A stretch of 53,641 nt of DNA from Candidatus Zixiibacteriota bacterium (lineage in GTDB: Bacteria > Zixibacteria > MSB-5A5 > UM-FILTER-46-8). The notes under the pieces are model-generated. The model did no database searches, was not told the DNA's origin, and was given only the letters and a program-made list of their open reading frames with translations. The position numbers and the translations under genes were made by a program. The stretch is from positions 1 to 53,641 of the forward strand of contig JALSTH010000065.1 of the NCBI GenBank assembly GCA_026983835.1, read 5' to 3'. Positions 7,978-17,891 of this stretch are shown piece after piece (within the stretch, counting starts at the first letter, position 1; each line of letters opens with the position of its first letter).

Positions 7978-10900
7978 ATAAGAGCCATCGTCTTCGTGCT
8001 TACATAATCTCCCGCAATCAGTTTATAGAAATAAATTCCCGAAGAATAATGGGAAGCATCCCAATTGATGCTATGATATCCAGCTTCTTGATATCCGTTC
8101 ACAAGTGTGATAACCTTCTGACCCAATAGATTGTAAACCGACAATTCCACTTTGGAGCCAACAGGCAGGGCATATTCTATCACCGAATGTGCATTAAACG
8201 GATTTGGGTAGTTCTGGGCAAGAGAATATTTCATTGGTAGCTCGGTCGTTGATTCAACGGTATTATCCGGCGAAAATCCATCCACCCTCCATTCATCAGC
8301 ACCGCCGTCTATCGTTCCGCCGATTACCTCAAACGGGAATGAAGCTTCATCATAGACAGTCGATGGGTAATCGCCGACATAGGCGCTGTAAGTATAGGAG
8401 CCCAATGGGGCATATGTTGGAATCGCCTGCGTCGGGTAGTAGTATTGAGTTGCATTGCCGTTGATATCCGTATTGATATTAGCCAATGGACCATAAACGG
8501 TTTCATCCGGCAAAGTCAGCATAAGCCAGCCATCGTAATTTACGGAATTGCCCGTATTATTGGCTACGACAACCGTATAATCGAAACTGCCGCCCGGATG
8601 AACATTTACCGGGGATTGGTTAGGTTGCATCGCCAAACTCAATATCGGCAAGTTGTCCAAAATATGCAAGCTGACAGGAACTTCCATATCGGGCAACGAA
8701 TGTAGCGTATCCCAAGAAGTAACCGTAATCGTCCCGGAATAATCGCCGACTGATAATGCCGAAGCATCGAAAGCGGCACTTATCGTCATTTGCCCCCCGG
8801 CAGGAATAATGCCGGTAAGTGGTGATACTTCCAACCATCCGGCGGCTATCCTAACCGTCAGATTATCGTGGAGATAATTTGCATTATAAGCCACCTGTAA
8901 GCCATCGTCTTTCGTCGCATTTTGAATACCTACCGTCGCCGAATTCACATCCCCATTTAGGCTAAGGTAGTTATAGAAAATAATCCCGCCGCGCAAGAGG
9001 ACGATCTGGAAAGAATATGAGCCATCGTGATAATAATGAGGGACATTAATCCACGAGACGACAGCTGAATCCGATGTAATATAATAATAAACCTGCCCGC
9101 CTGTGGACGGGTTTAGATCATCCCACATCGGAGCAACCAAATTCTCCGGCGCATCGGCTGACGGCAACGGATCATTGGTATATTGGGTTGATGTTGAAGT
9201 GAAACTTATCCAGCCGTTGGAGCAGATCCTGAAGCTGTTGTATTCGTTTTCATAAAATTTAAAATCGAACGGCAGGGTAAACGGCCCTTCATTATCATCA
9301 TCCGACATACTAATCGGAGTACCGATGCCTGTTATATCGACCCATTGGAATGTCGGTCCGCCCTGCTCATCGGAATCGATCCATTTGTATCCATAATCAT
9401 CCGGACCACCGGATCCTAAAATGACGGGAGGTCCCGAAGGAGTATTTTCATTAGCGGGTTTCGGGCCGTTATATCGATAAGATGTCATCGGGCCCGGATC
9501 GGGTAGTTTGTTATTGTCGGATTGTCCGGAAAGTTTGTAGGTAAGATTAAAGTCATCCGGTATTTGGAAACTTAAATCCAAAACACCATTATTGATAAGG
9601 GTAAACTGGCGGTTAGTTGTATCACTTGGCGTAAGATCAACTTCCAACCAATTGGGAGTTATAACCAAATTTGCGCCTGTGGATGCCAAGTCCTCATTAT
9701 CATCGAAATAAATAGTATAATTCCCGTTCACCGGTGGAGTGAAACTTATCCGCTCTCCGCCGATACCCCCTTCGCCGTAAGCAACATCATCAGTCCGCAT
9801 AACCTTTATGCGGTAGTTGAATGTATAACCTGCAGGCATATATGCGGTAGCAGACCACATATTCGGTTCACCGTTATAGCCCGGTGTCAAATCGAATTCC
9901 TGACCGCTGATATCCTCCGCCGTAAGCGTAAAGTTATGTTCGGAGCCGGAGGGGTTCATATTTAGAACAGGTACCGTCGGAGGCGTTCCCGGATCGGTTA
10001 TGTTGAAGTTTTCACCATATTGCAGACGGGAAGCATCGTCATTGTAGTTTTCACAATAAACCGCCCAATTGTATGTGTTGATGGTATCGGTAGCCAAGAG
10101 AATGGAGCCGGTGAAAATTCCATCGCCTGCCACCTCGTCTGGCGCTACTCCGTCATCCCGCATAGGCGAGAATGAACAATCCCAGCCCGCGTTATAAAAA
10201 CCATCATTATCCCAGCTACCTCTGAAATAAAATGTCCGATAAGAAATATCTTGAGGGTTACCGAATGATGCCCTTAAAATCACCGGGACTTTGGGTTCCA
10301 ATGCGAAATCCTGCCGAACCGTATCATCTTCTGCCACCGATACTTCGGCGAACGAAGGAAGGTATTCGTCGGTATATTCCGCCCTCAATTGCCAAAGTGT
10401 GTCGGCGGGAACATAAATATAGTAGTAGCCATTTTCGTTGCAATGAGTGATGATCTGCGGATCACGGTTTATTACGGTAACCATACCTTCCAAAGGATCG
10501 CCGGTCACCAAATCGGTAATATAACCGTTGATAACACCATAGCCTTCGGGCGGTATAATATCGACTTCCTGTTGGTAGCGATAATGATTGGCCAAAGTAA
10601 CCGTAATGGTCAGAGTACCACCGGGATTTTGCGGTATAATCGGTACATCCACAGGGCTACCGGTGCCCTCGGCAGTACCTATTATTTCGCCATCAACCGT
10701 TAAGGCGATAACGGCGCCTTCGTCTGCGGTAACCGTGAAAAAATTAAATCCACTAAATAGGATATTCGGGTGGGATACATTCAGTTGCTGCGGGATTTCC
10801 GAATACATCGTGGTGAAAGCATCACCATGATGGTGGAAGAGATAATATGTATCCGCTTTGTTTTCGGGGTTGTAGGGCCAATTTGACGCTTGCAAATAGT

Positions 10901-12695
10901 ATTTCCCATAAACATTGGCGAACGCGGGGCGCAAATCCCAAGAGCCTACCATATCCGAGGAGCCGTATCCCGGGTCGAAATTGGGCCATAAACCATCCAA
11001 CATTCCCCAGACATAAGTATCGTTTACAAAGGAGAATGATGTTTCCGAAGCGGCGATTAAACCTAATGCTCCGTAATTCATACGGTGGAACGCCTCGGCA
11101 AAGCAGGTGCTTCCATAGTTGAATTTTCCGGTTAAACAGTTAATCGAAAAAACGAATGGATACATATTATTGTTCAAACCGGATAAATCCGAAATACTAT
11201 AATCGGGTTCTCCCCAGCCGGTTTCGGAACCGTGGTCGCGATGCAAAAGCATAAAAGCGCCACTGTTCAAATCATTATTTATCCGAGAGGCATTTCCTCC
11301 CCAATCGTTGAGGTATGAGGGGGTAGCGGGGATATAACCCAAGCCGTTTGGGCCGAAGTAATCAACTACCATCGATGTGTTTTGATTTGAGGACCAAACC
11401 GAACCGGGGGTTCCTGAATATATCGCATATTCCCTTACGGGATCTTTATCCAAAACATTATTTAAAAATCCCCAAGCGATTTCGGTGCAAAGAATAAACC
11501 AGCGCTCGGTCTGCCATCCGCCCGCAGTAACGGGATGATTATAAAACCCCGGGTCTGTCGGCGGAGTGCGCTCGTATTCGAGCAATTTTCCGATGGTGGT
11601 CGCCAGTTGGGTGTTGTTTTGGGCGGTGATACGGGACAGAGCGATGTCCGGCAAATTATTTCCATCGACATCGGCATAGAAATTATCGGAAACGCAAGAG
11701 AACATATAATTCCAGACGGGGGCTGTAATCCCATAACCCTTACCCGAATTTTGATAGTCCGACAGCAGAAGAACCGCTACCGGTGGAATATCCCAAGTGT
11801 TATAAGCATTATTTATGTAGTTTTCGATAGCATCGGAATTATTCCCACCTATGTCAGAGAGGTTTACCGTTTCCGTCTTAATACCTTGAAGCGTACGCCA
11901 ATTCTTCAGGGTATCGGCCCAAGCGGCAAAGTTAGGATCGTCGGGATAGATTATTATATATTCATATCCAACCTCATCTTTACCATCGGTAAAATGGCTA
12001 TCGAAATCTATTTTCGGAAGGGAAGAATAGTTAAGTAAATTTCCCTCGAGTATCGGTTCCCAGTAGCGGCTGCGAAGACGATCCTCACCGAAATGACCAT
12101 TCCCCCCGATAAAATCGACTCTGACCTTAAGGTTTTTATAAACTACCAATTCTTTTGTAGAGGGGTTGTATTGAAAAGGAGTAATTCCTAAGGCAACATA
12201 ATCCACCCCGCGGAGTTTCGATGGTTCGGAAACCATAACCGGCTTATCAGGATAATAGGTATCTTTGCCGTAAATGGATAAATCCTTGTTATAGACTAAA
12301 GGGGAGTCATCATTCTCAAGAGGGATCTTAGGGGCGGGGGCAAGATTAATTCCTTGCAAGGTTTCGGTATCCACGGAAAGGACTTCCACTCTGACACTTG
12401 CTCCTTGAGGGATAGCAATTAATCTCCCCATACCCGGAAGGTTTGGTGCGCCCTCATTATTGGGTAGGAAGACTCCGGGGATGGAAATAGTTTGCATCGT
12501 TTCACCGTTAATAACAGTGTTTTCGATGTCCATTTTCTTAATGGAATAGACTATTTCTACCCCTGAAGGATTTTGGGAAATCAGGTTGAATCCGGGATTT
12601 CCCCAGGGATTATTAAATGTTTTCACATCGGCTGACGCATAAGATATCAAACCGACTAAAAACAGCACAGTTAAAATAGGACTCAATCGTTTCAT
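7971..12695 (-). CDS. Very large secreted C25-family peptidase with multidomain C-terminus and sorting domain
   Basis: 1574 residues. Signal peptide 1-22 (ending SYASA), propeptide to about 235, C25 catalytic region about 240-640 with catalytic His488 (LLHRDHGSETGW) and Cys520 (SINCLTGKF). Then come an Ig-like domain, a carboxypeptidase-regulatory-like domain (GYITDLVTGDPLEG), a domain starting RASFGNPQDISYRTFYFRG, a domain with FRICSNGWISFTSTST, a BACON/ASPM-like segment (GWLEVSPLTGIIPAGGQ), the shared pre-sorting module (about 8330-8650) and the sorting domain (SLAQNYPNPFNAHSVI to MALIK). From about the regulatory-like domain onward it parallels the divergent gene at 13271, roughly two thirds identical by eye, while the N-terminal halves differ more. 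Substrate unknown. Confidence 0.85.
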   Translation of the reverse strand: MKRLSPILTVLFLVGLISYASADVKTFNNPWGNPGFNLISQNPSGVEIVYSIKKMDIENTVINGETMQTISIPGVFLPNNEGAPNLPGMGRLIAIPQGASVRVEVLSVDTETLQGINLAPAPKIPLENDDSPLVYNKDLSIYGKDTYYPDKPVMVSEPSKLRGVDYVALGITPFQYNPSTKELVVYKNLKVRVDFIGGNGHFGEDRLRSRYWEPILEGNLLNYSSLPKIDFDSHFTDGKDEVGYEYIIIYPDDPNFAAWADTLKNWRTLQGIKTETVNLSDIGGNNSDAIENYINNAYNTWDIPPVAVLLLSDYQNSGKGYGITAPVWNYMFSCVSDNFYADVDGNNLPDIALSRITAQNNTQLATTIGKLLEYERTPPTDPGFYNHPVTAGGWQTERWFILCTEIAWGFLNNVLDKDPVREYAIYSGTPGSVWSSNQNTSMVVDYFGPNGLGYIPATPSYLNDWGGNASRINNDLNSGAFMLLHRDHGSETGWGEPDYSISDLSGLNNNMYPFVFSINCLTGKFNYGSTCFAEAFHRMNYGALGLIAASETSFSFVNDTYVWGMLDGLWPNFDPGYGSSDMVGSWDLRPAFANVYGKYYLQASNWPYNPENKADTYYLFHHHGDAFTTMYSEIPQQLNVSHPNILFSGFNFFTVTADEGAVIALTVDGEIIGTAEGTGSPVDVPIIPQNPGGTLTITVTLANHYRYQQEVDIIPPEGYGVINGYITDLVTGDPLEGMVTVINRDPQIITHCNENGYYYIYVPADTLWQLRAEYTDEYLPSFAEVSVAEDDTVRQDFALEPKVPVILRASFGNPQDISYRTFYFRGSWDNDGFYNAGWDCSFSPMRDDGVAPDEVAGDGIFTGSILLATDTINTYNWAVYCENYNDDASRLQYGENFNITDPGTPPTVPVLNMNPSGSEHNFTLTAEDISGQEFDLTPGYNGEPNMWSATAYMPAGYTFNYRIKVMRTDDVAYGEGGIGGERISFTPPVNGNYTIYFDDNEDLASTGANLVITPNWLEVDLTPSDTTNRQFTLINNGVLDLSFQIPDDFNLTYKLSGQSDNNKLPDPGPMTSYRYNGPKPANENTPSGPPVILGSGGPDDYGYKWIDSDEQGGPTFQWVDITGIGTPISMSDDDNEGPFTLPFDFKFYENEYNSFRICSNGWISFTSTSTQYTNDPLPSADAPENLVAPMWDDLNPSTGGQVYYYITSDSAVVSWINVPHYYHDGSYSFQIVLLRGGIIFYNYLSLNGDVNSATVGIQNATKDDGLQVAYNANYLHDNLTVRIAAGWLEVSPLTGIIPAGGQMTISAAFDASALSVGDYSGTITVTSWDTLHSLPDMEVPVSLHILDNLPILSLAMQPNQSPVNVHPGGSFDYTVVVANNTGNSVNYDGWLMLTLPDETVYGPLANINTDINGNATQYYYPTQAIPTYAPLGSYTYSAYVGDYPSTVYDEASFPFEVIGGTIDGGADEWRVDGFSPDNTVESTTELPMKYSLAQNYPNPFNAHSVIEYALPVGSKVELSVYNLLGQKVITLVNGYQEAGYHSINWDASHYSSGIYFYKLIAGDYVSTKTMALIK

Positions 12696-12904
12696 ACGAC
12701 TTCCCCTTTCTCTAAAAGTTTGTAAATAAACATATTATGAATTTGTTTTTAATCTTATCAATTATGTAATGATATGTAATGAAAAAAAGAAGAATCATCA
12801 GCCGAATCGGTTAATCTTTATCATCAAAGGTAAAGTTGGATATTTGTTAATCGATTTATTTTGCAAAGCAGAACTACCATAAGATTGAAATGAGTTACTA
12901 ATCA

Positions 12905-12933
12905 CAATTAACAATAAATTTTGCAAATGTCAA
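12905..12933 (-). promoter_or_regulatory. Possible promoter for the 1574-residue peptidase gene
   Basis: TTGACA (12933-12928), a 17-base spacer and TAATTG (12910-12905) on the minus strand. The -35 is perfect, the -10 weak; the leader would be about 200 bases. Confidence 0.35.
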
Positions 12934-13042
12934 GTAATTAAACAATCGGTTAAATCATAAATCTGTTTTTTGCTTTAAGGCGGGAGTTGCGGGGATTAAA
13001 TTCGGCATTTTATATGAGCATTACAAAATAGTGTATGAAAAC

Positions 13043-13070
13043 TTGACATTTGGGGAAATTTTAATATATT
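13043..13070 (+). promoter_or_regulatory. Promoter for the 1511-residue peptidase gene
   Basis: TTGACA (13043-13048), 16 bases, TATATT (13065-13070). A good sigma-70-type match about 200 bases before the start codon at 13271. Confidence 0.5.
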
Positions 13071-13270
13071 ATTATCGGTGAATCTACTGCTTTAGTTTAC
13101 TTTCGTTTTTCTACCAATTTGGTGTAGTAGGCGTTATATGTCCCACTTATTTTGCAAAAAAATCTATCGTTATAATTATAGTTAAAAATGTTTATTATAA
13201 AAAGGATTATGTTCTTCACTTTGAAATCAAAATAATTACTACCCATAAAACAATTTTCAAAGGATGCCTT

Positions 13271-16200
13271 ATGAAGCGTTTCGTTGTATTTCTATCTGTC
13301 ATTTTAACTTTAGTATTGGTTTCCTCAGTCTTTGCGGAACAGGTTCAAATCTCACCTGTTTCCAATGATATTTCCGTTAATGTGTTGGAATCCAACGATT
13401 CTCACATTTTAGTTGAATATCGGATGGGAAGCTTTACTAAGAACGCCGTTGATATTAACGGCAAGACCTATTATCGCCTTTCCTGTGGCAGGGAAGGGGT
13501 AATGTCGAATAAAGGGGAGCCGGCTCTACCTTTTATCAATCGCAGTGTAATAATTCCCGATGATGCGAAGATGGAAGTCAAAGTAATTTCCTCGGAATAT
13601 CGTGATTTCGAGGGAGTGCCCGTTGCACCATCGAAGGGAACATTGGTAAGAACGGTCAACCCCGATGATATCCCTTATACCTTCGGTCCCGTTTATAATT
13701 CGGATGAATGGTATTCCGGGAAGCTTGCTTCCTTGGGATCGCCATATATCTTAAGGGATTATCGCGGCGTTGTGGTTAATCTTAATGCCTTTCAATACAA
13801 CCCGAAGTCGCAGACATTAAGAGTATATACTTCGGTAACCCTTGAATTGGTGAATGTGGGTCCGGGGCAGGTTAATGTATTGAAAAGGAATAAGCCCTTC
13901 ACCTCAATTGTGCCGGATTTCGAAGATATTTATCAGAGGAGATTTATAAACTATAAATTTTCCTCCACCCTCTATACACCGGTTGAGGAATCGGGGGAAT
14001 TATTGATTATTACTTATGATGGTTTTTACAATGATATGGTACCATTTATGGAATGGAAACTACAAAAGGGTATTCCAACCACGATGGTGGAAGTGTCCAC
14101 AATAGGTAATAACGCCAATTCGATAAAAAATTACATCCAAAATTTCTACGATAATTCCGATCTTGCTTGGGTGCTTTTGGTAGGTGATGCGGCTCAGGTC
14201 GCAACACCTATTGCTCACGGAGGTGCTGCAGACCCAACTTATGCCAAAGTTGCCGGGAGCGATGATTATCCCGATATTTTTGTAGGAAGATTCTCCGCTC
14301 AGAATAATTCTCAAGTTCTGACACAGGTTCAGCGAACAGTAGATTATGAAAAACTACCCCAATCGGGGAATTGGTTCCATATGGGGACCGGTATCGCCTC
14401 CGATCAAGGTCCGGGGCATCATGGCGAATATGATTACCAGCATATGGGGTTAATTCGTGATGATCTGTTGGCATATACCTATACATCTGTCGATGAGATA
14501 TATGATCCGGGTGCGTCCGCCTCGCAGGTTACCGCGGCTTTGAATAATGGCCGCAGTATAGTCAATTATTGTGGTCATGGCTCGATGACATCATGGGGCA
14601 CAACCGGGTTCAGCAACAGTAATGTTAACAATTTGGATAATGCCAATATGCTTCCTTTTATCATTAGCGTTGCCTGCAATAATGGCGAGTTCAACGATGG
14701 GACCTGCTTTGGAGAAGCTTGGCTACGGGCTACTAACGGAAGCGGCGAACCGACTGGAGCAATCGGAGCTTATATGTCTTCGATAAGCCAATATTGGGAT
14801 GAGCCGATGGATGCTCAGGACGAAGCGGTAGATTTGTTAGTCGCCGATGAAATGCATACCTTCGGCGGGATATGTTTTAATGGTTCCTGTTTGATGATTG
14901 ATATCAACGGGCAAACCGGCGTCGATATGTTCGATACTTGGCATATATTCGGCGATCCATCGATTTTGCTTCGGACGGATACCCCTCAATCTATGACCGT
15001 TGTCCATCAAGGAGCAATTCTGTTTGGTCAGACATATTATGATGTTCAGGTCATCGGCGTTCCGGGAGCTTTATGTGCTCTCTATTATGATGGGACGCTT
15101 TACGGATCGGCATATACGGATAACAATGGAAACGCCACCATACCTGTGGTGGGTGATTTGCCGATAGGTGGCGATTTGGATTTGACAGTTACCGCTTTTA
15201 ACAAAGCTACCGATATTGAAAGTGTTTCGGTTATAACGAGCGGTTATGGTGCGATAGGTGGGAGGTTGACGGATATGGTGAGTGGTGAAGGTTTGGAGGG
15301 GACGGTGACGGTGACGGATCATGATCCGGAGATAGTGGGGCATTGCAATGAGGAAGGGTATTACATTATATATGTTCCTGCGGATACGGTGTGGCATTTA
15401 CGGGCGGAGTATACATCGGATTATCTGCCGTCGTTTGCTGATTTGTCTGTATCGGAGGGTGATACATTGGAGTATGATTTTGCATTGGAGCCGAAGGTTG
15501 CGGTGGTGTTGAAGGCGTCGTTTGGGAATCCGTCGGACATCGGTTATAGGACATTTTATTGTCGTGGCAGTTGGGATGCTGACGGGTTTTACGATGCGGG
15601 ATGGGATGCTCCATTTACGCCGATGCGTGATGATGGGGTGGCGCCGGATGAGATGGCGGGTGATGGGATATTCACTGGGGTGGTGTTGTTGGCGACGGAT
15701 TTGAGTCATACATACAGTTGGGCGGTATATTCTGAGGATTACAATGATGAGGCGTCGCGTCTTCAGGATGGTGCTGATTTTGATGTGAGCGATCCTGGGA
15801 CGCCTCCGGATGTGCCGGTGTTGGAAGTGAATCCATCAGGGAGCGAGCATAACTGGACGCTGACGCTGTTTAACACTGAGAGCGGGTTGTCGGTTGATAT
15901 GCTGCCGGGGTATGGGGGGTTGCCGTATGTGTGGTATGCGACGGTGAATGTTCCGCCGGGGTATGAGACGACACATTGTTTGGTGAAGGCGATGCACTCG
16001 GAGGTTAGCACATATGGTGATGGAGGAGTTGGTGGATCTCCGATAGAGTTGACTTTTCCGGAGCCTGGCAATTACACGGTATATTTTAATGATGACAACG
16101 ACATAACGACAACGGGTGCGAGTTTGATAGCGCAGCCGAATTGGTTGGAGGTGGAGTTGACGCCGGGGTCGAGTACTACGCGTGAGTTGGTATTGAGGAA

Positions 16201-17806
16201 TGAGGGTGGTCTTGACTTGAACTTTACGATACCGGATGATTTTGGGGACAAGGTGGTGATGGGAGGGGCGCCTGCGCCGGATCCTGGTCCGTTTACGAGG
16301 TATAGATATACGGGACCGAAGACGGCATCGGTGGATGAGTTTGTAGGGACGCCGGTGGTGATGGGAAGTGGTGGTCCGGATGATTACGGTTATAAGTGGA
16401 TGGATTCGGATGAGCCGGGTGGTCCGACTTACAATTGGGTGGAGATAAGCGGGACGGGTACGCCGCTGAATATGGGCGATGATGATAATATGGGGCCGTA
16501 TTCTCTGCCGTTTACATTTAATTATTACGGGAATAATTACAGTGCGTTTCGGGTATGTTCCAACGGGTGGATAAGTTTTACCTCGACCTCGACGAGTTAT
16601 TGGAACGAGGAGATACCGTCATCGGATGCGCCTGGCAATATGATAGCGCCGATGTGGGATGATATGAATCCTTCGGCGGGGGGTCAGGTGTATTATTACA
16701 TAAGTTCTGATACGGCGATAGTGGAGTGGTCAGGTGTGCCGCATTATTACGATGATGGTTCTTACACTTATGAGGTGATATTAACCAGTGGTAATGCGAT
16801 ATTTTTTCAGTATCAGAATTTGAGTGGTGATGTTAATTCGGCGACGGTGGGGATACAGAATGGTGATGGGAGTGATGGATTGCAGGTGGTGTATAATGCG
16901 GCTTATTTGCACGATGAGTTAGCGGTACGGATAGCGGCAGGTTGGTTGGATGTATCGCCGCTTTCCGGGGTGATACCTGCGGGTGGACAGGTTGATTTGA
17001 CGGTGGTGTTTGATGCTGGGGCGTTGTTGGTGGGGGATTATAGTGGGACGATAACGGTTCAGTCGTGGGATGAGATACAGTCGTTGCCGGATATGTTGAT
17101 ACCTGTATCGTTGCATGTTGAGGATGTGGTTCCGACGATAGATTTGGCGATGCATCCTGATGATGAGCCGGTGGTTGTTCCTGCGGGCGGGTCGTTTGAT
17201 TACACGATATCGGTGAGCAACACGACGGGTGGTTCGTTGAACTATGATGGTTGGTTGATGTTGACATTGCCTGACGGGAGTGATTATGGTCCGTTGGCGG
17301 AGATAAGCACGAGTATATCTGGTGGGGAGACGGAGTATTATTTTCTGACGCAGGATATACCGTCGTTTGCGCCGTTGGGGGATTATAATTACAGGGCATA
17401 TGTTGGTGATTATCCGTCTGCGGTGATAGATGGTGCTTCGTTCCCGTTCACGGTGGTATCTGGTGCGGGTAGTGCGGATGGATGGGATGTGATAGGGTTT
17501 GATCCTTCGATATTGAGGGGTGGGGTTGAGACGGCGTTGCCGCGGAGTTATACTTTATCGCAGAACTATCCGAATCCGTTCAATGCGGAGTCGGTGATAG
17601 AGTATGGATTGCCGAGTGGGGGTGATGTGGAGTTAGTGGTATTTAACTTGCTTGGACAGAGGGTAGAGACATTGGTGAACGGCTACCGGCAGGCTGGTTA
17701 TCACAGCGTGATATGGGATGCTTCGCACTACTCCAGTGGCATATACTTCTACAAACTGACCGCCAACGGCAAAACCCTAACCAAACGAATGACCCTCCTG
17801 AAATAA
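13271..17806 (+). CDS. Very large secreted C25-family peptidase; mosaic base composition
   Basis: 1511 residues. Signal peptide 1-22 (ending SSVFA), propeptide to about 230, C25 catalytic region about 235-585 with canonical NYCGHGS (His436) and VACNNGEF (Cys469), the clearest gingipain-type catalytic pair of the set. Then an Ig-like domain (to about 655), a regulatory-like domain (GYGAIGGRLTDMVSGEGLEG), a KASFGNPSDIGYRTFYCRG domain, a VCSNGWISFTSTST domain, a GWLDVSPLSGVIPAGGQ domain, the shared pre-sorting module and a sorting domain (TLSQNYPNPFNAESVI to MTLLK). Bases ~15240-17640 are G-rich and use ACG, GCG, CCG, GAG, TTG and ATA far more than the first 1970 bases; the last ~110 bases are C-rich. 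The protein stays homologous to its divergent neighbour throughout, so this is one gene and not a frameshifted fusion. Confidence 0.87.
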   Translation: MKRFVVFLSVILTLVLVSSVFAEQVQISPVSNDISVNVLESNDSHILVEYRMGSFTKNAVDINGKTYYRLSCGREGVMSNKGEPALPFINRSVIIPDDAKMEVKVISSEYRDFEGVPVAPSKGTLVRTVNPDDIPYTFGPVYNSDEWYSGKLASLGSPYILRDYRGVVVNLNAFQYNPKSQTLRVYTSVTLELVNVGPGQVNVLKRNKPFTSIVPDFEDIYQRRFINYKFSSTLYTPVEESGELLIITYDGFYNDMVPFMEWKLQKGIPTTMVEVSTIGNNANSIKNYIQNFYDNSDLAWVLLVGDAAQVATPIAHGGAADPTYAKVAGSDDYPDIFVGRFSAQNNSQVLTQVQRTVDYEKLPQSGNWFHMGTGIASDQGPGHHGEYDYQHMGLIRDDLLAYTYTSVDEIYDPGASASQVTAALNNGRSIVNYCGHGSMTSWGTTGFSNSNVNNLDNANMLPFIISVACNNGEFNDGTCFGEAWLRATNGSGEPTGAIGAYMSSISQYWDEPMDAQDEAVDLLVADEMHTFGGICFNGSCLMIDINGQTGVDMFDTWHIFGDPSILLRTDTPQSMTVVHQGAILFGQTYYDVQVIGVPGALCALYYDGTLYGSAYTDNNGNATIPVVGDLPIGGDLDLTVTAFNKATDIESVSVITSGYGAIGGRLTDMVSGEGLEGTVTVTDHDPEIVGHCNEEGYYIIYVPADTVWHLRAEYTSDYLPSFADLSVSEGDTLEYDFALEPKVAVVLKASFGNPSDIGYRTFYCRGSWDADGFYDAGWDAPFTPMRDDGVAPDEMAGDGIFTGVVLLATDLSHTYSWAVYSEDYNDEASRLQDGADFDVSDPGTPPDVPVLEVNPSGSEHNWTLTLFNTESGLSVDMLPGYGGLPYVWYATVNVPPGYETTHCLVKAMHSEVSTYGDGGVGGSPIELTFPEPGNYTVYFNDDNDITTTGASLIAQPNWLEVELTPGSSTTRELVLRNEGGLDLNFTIPDDFGDKVVMGGAPAPDPGPFTRYRYTGPKTASVDEFVGTPVVMGSGGPDDYGYKWMDSDEPGGPTYNWVEISGTGTPLNMGDDDNMGPYSLPFTFNYYGNNYSAFRVCSNGWISFTSTSTSYWNEEIPSSDAPGNMIAPMWDDMNPSAGGQVYYYISSDTAIVEWSGVPHYYDDGSYTYEVILTSGNAIFFQYQNLSGDVNSATVGIQNGDGSDGLQVVYNAAYLHDELAVRIAAGWLDVSPLSGVIPAGGQVDLTVVFDAGALLVGDYSGTITVQSWDEIQSLPDMLIPVSLHVEDVVPTIDLAMHPDDEPVVVPAGGSFDYTISVSNTTGGSLNYDGWLMLTLPDGSDYGPLAEISTSISGGETEYYFLTQDIPSFAPLGDYNYRAYVGDYPSAVIDGASFPFTVVSGAGSADGWDVIGFDPSILRGGVETALPRSYTLSQNYPNPFNAESVIEYGLPSGGDVELVVFNLLGQRVETLVNGYRQAGYHSVIWDASHYSSGIYFYKLTANGKTLTKRMTLLK

Positions 17807-17828
17807 CTCAGGACCGACAATTATAAAT

Positions 17829-17862
17829 AAAAAGCCCTCTTATTATATTAAGGGGGCTTTTA
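17829..17862. terminator. Bidirectional terminator between the C25 gene and pyrC
   Basis: AAAGCCCTCTTA pairs with TAAGGGGGCTTT around a short AT loop, with A's before and T's after, so it can serve both converging genes. Confidence 0.8.
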
Positions 17863-17891
17863 CTATTTGACTGTGTAAATTATAGTTAGTT

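Larger units (their letters stand above)
12696..13270. other. Divergent intergenic region between two C25 genes
   Basis: 575 AT-rich bases with no coding frame. It holds one promoter-like element for each direction, listed separately, both starting CTTGACATTTG. No structured RNA is recognised. Confidence 0.6.

Noticed and set aside
16833-17399. A 188-codon open frame on the minus strand inside the C25 gene
   Set aside because: It is low-complexity (Pro, Thr, His, Asn, Ser), opposite a well-supported coding frame, and arises from the G-rich composition there, which removes stops from the other strand. The same applies to several 100-codon antisense frames at 15071-16071.
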